NCBI GenBank assembly: GCA_002482805.1 | Contig: DLGR01000020.1 | Span: 1 to 11,212 of the forward strand | DNA from: Micavibrio sp. UBA7689 | GTDB lineage: Bacteria > Pseudomonadota > Alphaproteobacteria > Micavibrionales > Micavibrionaceae | Length of the DNA stretch: 11,212 bases | Direction: 5' to 3' | Part shown: one piece after another, positions 6,231-11,212 of the stretch | Layout: each line of letters opens with the position of its first letter | How positions within the stretch are numbered: position 1 is the stretch's first letter | Program-made: the position numbers and the translations under genes | The notes under the pieces: generated by a model | What the model saw: the letters and a program-made list of their open reading frames with translations, nothing else | The model's database searches: none | What the model was told of the DNA's origin: nothing

Positions 6231-7058
6231 ATGGCTATAAAATCATTGGTATTGACGGGGTACGGCATCAATTCGGAAGAGGAAACCTCTTTCGCGTTCG
6301 AGCAAGCAGGTTTCAAATCCCAAATTCGCCATATCAACGACCTCGCCGAAAACCCCAAGGAACTGGACGATGTTCAGGTGCTTTGCGTCCCCGGCGGCTT
6401 TTCTTACGGCGACGATACGGGTTCGGGAAATGCTTTTGCCCAGAAAATGCGCCTTACCCTCTGGGATTCTCTTAAGAAATTTATAGAACGCGACACGCTG
6501 ACCATCGGCATTTGTAATGGCTGCCAGATTGTGGCCAATCTCGGCCTCGCCCCCGCCATCGACAAAAAATACGGCGAACGTTTTGTCGCGGTAACGCACA
6601 ACCTCACCGCCCGCTATCAATGCCGTTGGGTCGATGTCGCCGTGCAGGAAACGAATTCCCCGTGGCTCGCTGGCATCAAAAAATTCCACATCCCCGTCGC
6701 GCACGGCGAAGGTCGCTTCATGATGGCAGACGAAACATTGAAAACACTGCAGGACATGAAACAGATCGCACTGCGCTTTGTGAAGCCCGACGGCTCGCCC
6801 GCCAAAGGCGAATTCCCCTACAGCCCGAACGGCTCCACAGACGACATCGCAGGCGTCACCGACCCCACGGGCCGCATTCTCACATTGATGCCTCACCCCG
6901 AGCGCGGCATGTTCACATGGCAACGTGATGATTATGCCGTGTTGAAAGACAGAGCCCGTCGCGAAGGCAAAACGCTTCCCGAACGCGCTGATGGTTTACA
7001 ATTGTTTGAAAACGCCGCGCAATATTTCGGCGCGGCCAATGCCCGTAAAACCGCTTAA
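6231..7058 (+). CDS. purQ: Phosphoribosylformylglycinamidine synthase glutaminase subunit, long form
   Basis: A class I glutamine amidotransferase that hydrolyses glutamine and passes ammonia to PurL for FGAM synthesis. Visible motifs are the oxyanion-hole region VPGGFSYGDD (53-62), the nucleophile elbow GICNGCQ with catalytic Cys95, PVAHGEGRF (155-163), NGSTDDIAGVTDPTGR (200-215), and the His-Glu pair in MPHPER (His222, Glu224). At 275 residues it is longer than the ~220-residue PurQ that normally partners PurS and small PurL. Its opening LTGYGINSEEE resembles the form that accompanies ~1000-residue PurL in Desulfovibrio-like bacteria, matching the upstream gene. The ATG is 1 nt after the purL stop with AAGGA at 6218-6222, so the two are co-translated, probably in equal amounts. 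Its TAA shares TTAA (7055-7058) with the stop of the convergent PhnA-like gene. Confidence 0.96.
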   Translation: MAIKSLVLTGYGINSEEETSFAFEQAGFKSQIRHINDLAENPKELDDVQVLCVPGGFSYGDDTGSGNAFAQKMRLTLWDSLKKFIERDTLTIGICNGCQIVANLGLAPAIDKKYGERFVAVTHNLTARYQCRWVDVAVQETNSPWLAGIKKFHIPVAHGEGRFMMADETLKTLQDMKQIALRFVKPDGSPAKGEFPYSPNGSTDDIAGVTDPTGRILTLMPHPERGMFTWQRDDYAVLKDRARREGKTLPERADGLQLFENAAQYFGAANARKTA

Positions 7059-7300
7059 ACTTTTTTTAGAAAACAGGTTTTAAGTACAAGGCCTTTGACC
7101 TTGTCGGCATTGCATTCAATCTGTTCGGGATTGTTCGTGAGACGGATGTTTTTGATCATAGTACCGCGCTTAATCACGATCGATGAACCCTTTACGGGCA
7201 AATCCTTGATGACATGAACGGAATCTCCGCTTTTTAATTCCGCACCATTGGAATCGCGCACAACGACATCTTCGTCCTCGTCATCATCGTGGCCAGCCAT
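7055..7300 (-). CDS. PhnA/YjdM C-terminal-domain protein, without zinc ribbon
   Basis: An 81-residue protein. From DSNGAELKSGDSVHVIKDL onward it follows the C-terminal domain of PhnA/YjdM: GSSIVIKRGT, KNIRL, CNADKVKGLVLKT and a final FLKK. Full-length YjdM (~110 residues) begins with a four-cysteine zinc ribbon. Here that part is missing and replaced by a short acidic start, MAGHDDDEDEDVVV. Despite its old name, the family has no proven role in phosphonate use, and no phn gene is visible. The ATG shares one base with the nuoF stop (TAATG), so the gene is probably the translationally coupled last member of the visible nuo transcript. The reading frame is open further upstream into nuoF, but a start there would overlap nuoF antisense to nothing conserved. 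Function unknown. Confidence 0.85.
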   Translation of the reverse strand: MAGHDDDEDEDVVVRDSNGAELKSGDSVHVIKDLPVKGSSIVIKRGTMIKNIRLTNNPEQIECNADKVKGLVLKTCFLKKV

Positions 7301-8589
7301 TAAGCGGCTTTCGCGATTTTGCGGTAATCCAGAATACGGCGCTCCATTTCGGGACGGAAATGGCGGATCAATCCTTGAATAGGCCATGCGGCGGCATCAC
7401 CGAGTGCGCAAATCGTATGGCCTTCGATTTCCTTGGTCACATCGTATAGCATATCGATCTCTTCGATCGTCGCCTGCCCCTTGACCATGCGCGTCATCAC
7501 ACGCCACATCCAACCGGTGCCTTCGCGGCATGGGGTACATTGTCCGCATGATTCATGCATGTAGAACTGCGCAAGTCGGCAAATGGCGTAAACGATATCC
7601 GTGGATTTATCCATGACGATAACGCCCGCCGTGCCTAGGCCCGATTGAACCGCACGAAGTGAATCAAAATCCATCAGCACGGTGTCGCACACGGATTTCG
7701 GAATGACGGGGCAAGATGCACCGCCTGGAATGACAGCGAGGAGATTGTCCCAACCGCCGCGCACACCGCCGCCATGCTGGTCGATCAAATCGCGAAGCGA
7801 AATACCCATCTCTTCTTCGACCACGCAAGGTGTACCAATATGCCCAAGCAGGCAGAATAATTTCGTGCCGGTATTCTTCTCGTCTTTGCCCAGTCCCGCA
7901 AACCATGCGCCGCCGCGGCGAAGAATGGTCGGAACAACGGCAATCGATTCAACATTATTGATTGTCGTCGGAGCCGAATACAAACCCGCACCAGCAGGGA
8001 ACGGCGGCTTGTTGCGCGGTTGGCCTTTTTTACCTTCAAGCGATTCCAGCAAGGCGGTTTCTTCTCCGCAGATATAAGCGCCGGCACCGCGGTGAAGGGT
8101 GACATCGAAATCCCATCCCGAACCCGCCGCATTTTTGCCGAGCAATCCTGCCGCGCGCGCCTCTTCGATGGCTTTGACGACTTCGGAACCTTCGTCATAA
8201 AATTCGCCGCGTATATAAATAAATGCGTGGTGTGCTTGCATCGCGAAACCCGCGATCAAACATCCTTCTATCAATTTGTGTGGGTCATGGCGCATAATCT
8301 CGCGGTCTTTGCACGTTCCGGGTTCGGATTCATCGGCGTTGACCACGAGGTAATGCGGTTTGTCTTTCAATTCTTTGGGCATGAATGACCATTTCATACC
8401 GGTCGGGAATCCTGCACCGCCTCGGCCTCGCAGACCGGATTTTTTCATCTCATCGATGATCCAGTCACGCCCCTTGGCCAAAATGTCTTTGGTATTGTCC
8501 CAATCGCCGCGCGCCTGCGCACCTTTCAGGCCCGCATCACCATGCCCATACAAATTTGTAAAAATTCTGTCTTTGTCTTCGAGCAACAT
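7300..8589 (-). CDS. nuoF: NADH-quinone oxidoreductase subunit F (NADH- and FMN-binding)
   Basis: NuoF binds NADH and FMN and starts the electron chain of complex I. The 429-residue length is normal. Visible motifs: glycine-rich GLRGRGGAGFPTGMKWS (52-68) and VVNADESEPGTCKDRE (82-97) for FMN/NADH binding, GAGAYICGEETALLESLEG (169-187), and the N3 4Fe-4S ligands ESCGQCTPC (Cys348, 351, 354) with Cys394 in HTICALGD. The ATG at 8589 is chosen because MLLEDKDRIFTNLYG matches the usual alphaproteobacterial start and AAGAAGG precedes it at good distance; it lies 1 nt after the nuoE stop. A TTG at 8598 in the same frame would add three residues (MAK) and overlap nuoE by 8 nt. nuoG does not follow as is usual: a PhnA-like gene comes next, then convergent genes. 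Confidence 0.98.
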   Translation of the reverse strand: MLLEDKDRIFTNLYGHGDAGLKGAQARGDWDNTKDILAKGRDWIIDEMKKSGLRGRGGAGFPTGMKWSFMPKELKDKPHYLVVNADESEPGTCKDREIMRHDPHKLIEGCLIAGFAMQAHHAFIYIRGEFYDEGSEVVKAIEEARAAGLLGKNAAGSGWDFDVTLHRGAGAYICGEETALLESLEGKKGQPRNKPPFPAGAGLYSAPTTINNVESIAVVPTILRRGGAWFAGLGKDEKNTGTKLFCLLGHIGTPCVVEEEMGISLRDLIDQHGGGVRGGWDNLLAVIPGGASCPVIPKSVCDTVLMDFDSLRAVQSGLGTAGVIVMDKSTDIVYAICRLAQFYMHESCGQCTPCREGTGWMWRVMTRMVKGQATIEEIDMLYDVTKEIEGHTICALGDAAAWPIQGLIRHFRPEMERRILDYRKIAKAA

Positions 8590-8590
8590 C

Positions 8591-9226
8591 TTAGCCAACC
8601 TTCTTCAACGTGGTAGAACCGCCCACGGCTTCGGCCTTGTTGCGTCCGTTTTGCGGGCCGGCCTTTGGAACGACGCCTTTTTTGAGGTTGTCGAGCAGGC
8701 CCGTCATGGTTTCGGGTGTCAGGTCTTCGTAAAAATCATCGTTTACCTGAATCATAGGTGCATTGGCGCACGCGCCCAGACATTCCACTTCCATCAAGGT
8801 GAACAAACCGTCTTTCGTGCTTTCACCGACATGGATGCCGAGATTTTTCTCGGTAACCTTTACGATATCCGCGGAACCGCACAGCCAGCACGGAGTCGTC
8901 GTGCACATCTGCAAAAGATATTTACCGACAGGCGCAAGGTTGTACATCGAATAGAACGTGGCGACTTCGTAAACGCGCATCGGCGCAAGGTCCAGAATAC
9001 GCGCAATTTCATCCATTGCCGCCCTTGGAATCCATCCACCGTAAGGGGGTGATGCTTTGGCACCCTCTTCCCCGACTTGACGCTGTGCCAGATCCAGCAA
9101 AGGCATCATGGCAGATTGCGAACGACCCTTTGGATAACGATTGATAATCTCGTTCACAACCGCTTCGCTTTTAAAGGCGAAAGTCTTTGGCTGATAATCT
9201 GCATCCAATTCAAATTTTTTCTTCAT
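8591..9226 (-). CDS. nuoE: NADH-quinone oxidoreductase subunit E (24 kDa, 2Fe-2S)
   Basis: NuoE carries the off-path 2Fe-2S cluster N1a next to the FMN of NuoF. The thioredoxin-like domain contains the four ligands Cys108 and Cys113 (CTTTPC) and Cys149 and Cys153 (CLGAC), preceded by the conserved VYEVATFYSMYNL (85-97). The N-terminal helical domain has AMMPLLDLAQRQ (39-50). Between that and GGWIPRAAMDEIA there are about a dozen extra residues (VGEEGAKASPPY) compared with the short QRQxGGW link I know from other NuoE proteins. The 211-residue length includes a ~30-residue low-complexity C-terminal tail rich in Gly, Lys and Pro. The start overlaps the nuoD stop in ATGA (9223-9226), indicating coupled translation. 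Confidence 0.97.
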   Translation of the reverse strand: MKKKFELDADYQPKTFAFKSEAVVNEIINRYPKGRSQSAMMPLLDLAQRQVGEEGAKASPPYGGWIPRAAMDEIARILDLAPMRVYEVATFYSMYNLAPVGKYLLQMCTTTPCWLCGSADIVKVTEKNLGIHVGESTKDGLFTLMEVECLGACANAPMIQVNDDFYEDLTPETMTGLLDNLKKGVVPKAGPQNGRNKAEAVGGSTTLKKVG

Positions 9227-10440
9227 CGGTCAATTTCCCCGAAAACAATATCCATCGAACCGATGTTGGAAACAACGTCGGCGAGCATGTGGCCGCGGCT
9301 CATAAAATCAAGCGCCTGCAAATGCGCAAAACCCGGCGCCTTGATGTGGCAGCGGTAAGGCTTGTTCGTGCCGTCGGACACCAGATATACACCGAACTCA
9401 CCTTTCGGCGCTTCAGTCGCGGTGTAAGTTTCGCCAGCAGGCACGTGATAACCTTCCGTGTATAATTTGAAGTGGTGGATCAACGCTTCCATCGAATTTT
9501 TCATCTCGGCGCGCGGCGGCGGTGAGATCTTGTAATCATTAGAACGCACAGGGCCATCGGGCAGATTGCGCAAACATTGCTGCATGATCTTCAAAGATTC
9601 TTTCATCTCCGCCATACGGACGAGATAGCGCGCGTAACAATCGCCCGTTTTACCGACAGGAATGTCGAAATCCATTTTCGCGTAAACGTCGTAGGGCTGG
9701 GATTTGCGCAGATCCCACGCAATGCCTGAACCGCGGAGCATCGGCCCCGAAAAACCCCAATCGAGTGCTTGTTCAGGCGAAGCTACGCCGATATCGACAG
9801 TACGCTGCTTGAAAATGCGGTTGTCGGTCAAAAGCGTGTCGAGGTCTTTGAGGAACGCGGGGAATTGCTCTGTCCATTCCATCATATCCTGCGCAAGTCC
9901 TGCGGGCATATCCATCGCCACGCCGCCGGGGCGGAAATAATTGGCGTGCAAGCGGGCGCCGCACACGCGGTCATAAAATTCCATGCCCTTTTCGCGCTCT
10001 TCGAATCCCCACAGTGCGGGTGTAATCGCGCCGACATCCAATGCAAACGTTGTGATGTTCAGAATGTGGTTCAAAATACGTGTCAGTTCCGCAAACAACA
10101 CGCGAATGTATTGGCCACGCTCCGGCACCGTGATGCCGAGCAGTTTTTCGACGGCCAATGCGAACGTGTGCTCTTGGTTCATGGGCGCGACGTAATCAAG
10201 GCGGTCGAAATACGGCGTCGCCTGCGTATAGGTTTTGTATTCGATCAGTTTTTCGGTGCCGCGGTGGAGCAATCCAATATGGGGATCGGCACGCTCGACA
10301 ACCTCGCCTTCCATCTCTAGAACCAAACGCAAAACACCGTGTGCCGCAGGGTGTTGCGGGCCGAAGTTCATCGTATAGGGCTTGATATGTGTTTCGTTTT
10401 TCACGTCGATCTGATTGGCGGCGGCTACTGTCTTGCTCAT
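9223..10440 (-). CDS. nuoD: NADH-quinone oxidoreductase subunit D (49 kDa)
   Basis: NuoD forms, with NuoB, the quinone reaction chamber of complex I; it is related to the large subunit of [NiFe] hydrogenases but lacks the metal-binding cysteines. At 405 residues it is normal for a stand-alone NuoD, not the fused NuoCD of enterobacteria. Visible marks: NFGPQHPAAHGVLRLVLE (25-42) with the quinone-side His30/His34 region, HIGLLHRGTEKL (54-65), PYFDRLDYVAPMNQE (76-90) with the Tyr proposed to hydrogen-bond quinone, RTVDIGV, and the family ending SNIGSMDIVFGEIDR. The frame is open 11 codons upstream inside nuoC, but the ATG at 10440 is chosen: it overlaps the nuoC TGA in ATGA (10437-10440) and has AAGGTGG about 8 nt upstream. 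Confidence 0.98.
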   Translation of the reverse strand: MSKTVAAANQIDVKNETHIKPYTMNFGPQHPAAHGVLRLVLEMEGEVVERADPHIGLLHRGTEKLIEYKTYTQATPYFDRLDYVAPMNQEHTFALAVEKLLGITVPERGQYIRVLFAELTRILNHILNITTFALDVGAITPALWGFEEREKGMEFYDRVCGARLHANYFRPGGVAMDMPAGLAQDMMEWTEQFPAFLKDLDTLLTDNRIFKQRTVDIGVASPEQALDWGFSGPMLRGSGIAWDLRKSQPYDVYAKMDFDIPVGKTGDCYARYLVRMAEMKESLKIMQQCLRNLPDGPVRSNDYKISPPPRAEMKNSMEALIHHFKLYTEGYHVPAGETYTATEAPKGEFGVYLVSDGTNKPYRCHIKAPGFAHLQALDFMSRGHMLADVVSNIGSMDIVFGEIDR

Positions 10441-11075
10441 TTCGTCACCACCTTTTTCTCGGTCGGTGTCCATCCCAATGGAATGCTCGCCTTCTCATCG
10501 CCCGGCAATTGAATATCCGTCATACCTTCCCAAGGGGAGAGAAAATCGAAACGGCGGAAATCTTGCGTGAGTTTCACTGGCTCGTACACCACGCGGCGGA
10601 GCTGTTCATCGTATCGAAGCTCCACATACCCAGTCAGCGGGAAATCCTTCCGCAATGGATGCCCCTCGAAACCATAGTCGGTGAGGATGCGGCGCAAATC
10701 GGGATGGTTGTTGAAATACACGCCGTAAAAATCCCACACTTCGCGTTCGAACCAACCGGCGGAACTGAACACGGCGGTCGCGGAATCCACGGGCGTGTTT
10801 TCATCCGTCGTCACTTTCAAACGGATACGGTTGTTGTTCGTCAGCGAAAGAAGATTGTAGACGATATCGAAACGCTCGGGGCGTTGCGGATAATCCGCGC
10901 CGCATATATCGACAAGTTGTTTGTAATTGCACTGAGCGTCATCGCGCAGGAAACGCAGCACAGCAATAATGCTCTCGCGTTTAACGCTCAAACACAATTC
11001 GTCTTTTTGCATTTCCGCACCCGTCAGATGCGTGCCGATTTTGCCCTGCAAATATTCTATGGTTTCGGCGCTCAT
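10437..11075 (-). CDS. nuoC: NADH-quinone oxidoreductase subunit C (30 kDa)
   Basis: NuoC is a structural subunit of the peripheral arm that packs against NuoB and NuoD. The 212-residue product has the family signature WFEREVWDFYGVYF (108-121), then HPDLRRILTDYGFEGHPLR (124-142) and KDFPLTGYVELRYDE (143-157). The C-terminal extension VYEPVKLTQDFRRFDFLSPW is typical of alphaproteobacterial and mitochondrial 30 kDa subunits. It has no cofactor ligands. The ATG at 11075 lies 1 nt after the nuoB stop, and only a weak purine-rich stretch (GCGAGA) precedes it, so translational coupling to nuoB is likely. The stop overlaps the nuoD start in ATGA. Confidence 0.97.
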   Translation of the reverse strand: MSAETIEYLQGKIGTHLTGAEMQKDELCLSVKRESIIAVLRFLRDDAQCNYKQLVDICGADYPQRPERFDIVYNLLSLTNNNRIRLKVTTDENTPVDSATAVFSSAGWFEREVWDFYGVYFNNHPDLRRILTDYGFEGHPLRKDFPLTGYVELRYDEQLRRVVYEPVKLTQDFRRFDFLSPWEGMTDIQLPGDEKASIPLGWTPTEKKVVTK

Positions 11076-11076
11076 G

Positions 11077-11212
11077 CTATCTCGCTATGCGCGTATCTTC
11101 GCGCTGAATTTTTTTCTGTAGTTGCAAAAGACCGTAGACGAGAGCCTCTGCCGTCGGCGGGCATCCCGGAACATAAATATCGACGGGCACGATGCGGTCG
11201 CATCCGCGCACG
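11077..11212 (-). CDS. nuoB: NADH-quinone oxidoreductase subunit B, C-terminal end (runs off right edge)
   Basis: Only the last 44 codons and the stop are visible. NuoB holds cluster N2, the last iron-sulfur centre before quinone. The visible end, VRGCDRIVPVDIYVPGCPP followed by TAEALVYGLLQLQKKI, contains VPGCPP with the last N2 cysteine ligand and the conserved xAEAL helix. The tail QREDTRIAR is variable in the family. The TAG at 11077-11079 is 1 nt upstream of the nuoC start. nuoA would be expected just beyond the window edge, but this cannot be seen. Confidence 0.95.
   Translation of the reverse strand, partial: VRGCDRIVPVDIYVPGCPPTAEALVYGLLQLQKKIQREDTRIAR

Noticed and set aside
1690..6249. 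Shared AAATCATTGG at about 1690 and 6240
   Set aside because: A 10-nt chance match in two Lys-Ser-Leu signal-like N-termini; no flanking similarity, so not a repeat or attachment site.
6243..6923. 226-codon open frame antisense to purQ
   Set aside because: The protein has no recognisable motif, is fully covered by purQ with all its active-site residues, and looks like a compositional shadow of codon-position GC bias.
7032..7067. Possible terminator at the end of purQ (GCGG...CCGC then a T run at 7061-7067)
   Set aside because: Four-base-pair stem, about 15-nt loop, and several bases between stem and T run; too weak to call.
7086..7104. Inverted repeat ACAAGG / CCTTGT with 7-nt loop
   Set aside because: Perfect but short, lies inside the PhnA-like coding region, and has no T tract on either strand, so it is not called a terminator.
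9769..10320. 183-codon plus-strand open frame inside nuoD
   Set aside because: nuoD is unmistakable here; the frame is its reverse-strand shadow.

Overview
The window reads as an ordinary, gene-dense stretch of an alphaproteobacterial chromosome. The evidence is separate nuoC and nuoD genes (fused in enterobacteria), a NuoF opening with MLLEDKDRIFTNLYG, and a DPP-motif methyltransferase whose C-terminus matches a family I associate with alphaproteobacteria. A lineage such as Micavibrionales or Rhodospirillales is only a guess. Nearly all DNA is coding. No RNA genes, insertion sequences, CRISPR arrays, tandem repeats or phage genes were seen.

There are three parts. (1) At the left edge, minus strand, is the 5' end of nuoG (235 codons visible, all cluster ligands for the N1b, N5 and N4 iron-sulfur centres present). 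(2) From about 706 to 7058, plus strand, lies a tight six-gene block: a class I SAM-dependent methyltransferase, a short lipoprotein, a two-helix membrane protein, a SpoU/TrmH-type RNA 2'-O-methyltransferase, a long purL (PurS-like and PurL parts in one chain) and a long purQ. (3) From 7055 to the right edge, minus strand, is the nuoB(partial)-C-D-E-F operon ending in a small PhnA C-terminal-domain gene. Every junction in it is an overlap or a 1-nt gap.

NuoB, C, D, E, F and G are the peripheral-arm subunits of NADH:quinone oxidoreductase (complex I): NADH is oxidised at FMN in NuoF, and electrons pass along iron-sulfur clusters in NuoE/F/G/B to quinone at the NuoB-NuoD interface. The usual nuoF-nuoG adjacency is broken here by the antisense block, so nuoG probably needs its own promoter. 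A candidate lies at 743-772, back to back with a candidate promoter for the plus-strand block. PurL and PurQ together catalyse the fourth step of IMP synthesis (FGAR to FGAM). Their architecture (fused PurS-PurL, separate ~275-residue PurQ) is not the usual alphaproteobacterial purS/purL/purQ trio and recalls the form I know from Desulfovibrio-like bacteria.

I found no clear undescribed defence, mobile or RNA-based system. The points most worth checking are the split nuo operon, the purine-enzyme subtype and its origin, the PhnA-like gene coupled to nuoF, and the AT-rich pair of unknown genes at 1684-2461.
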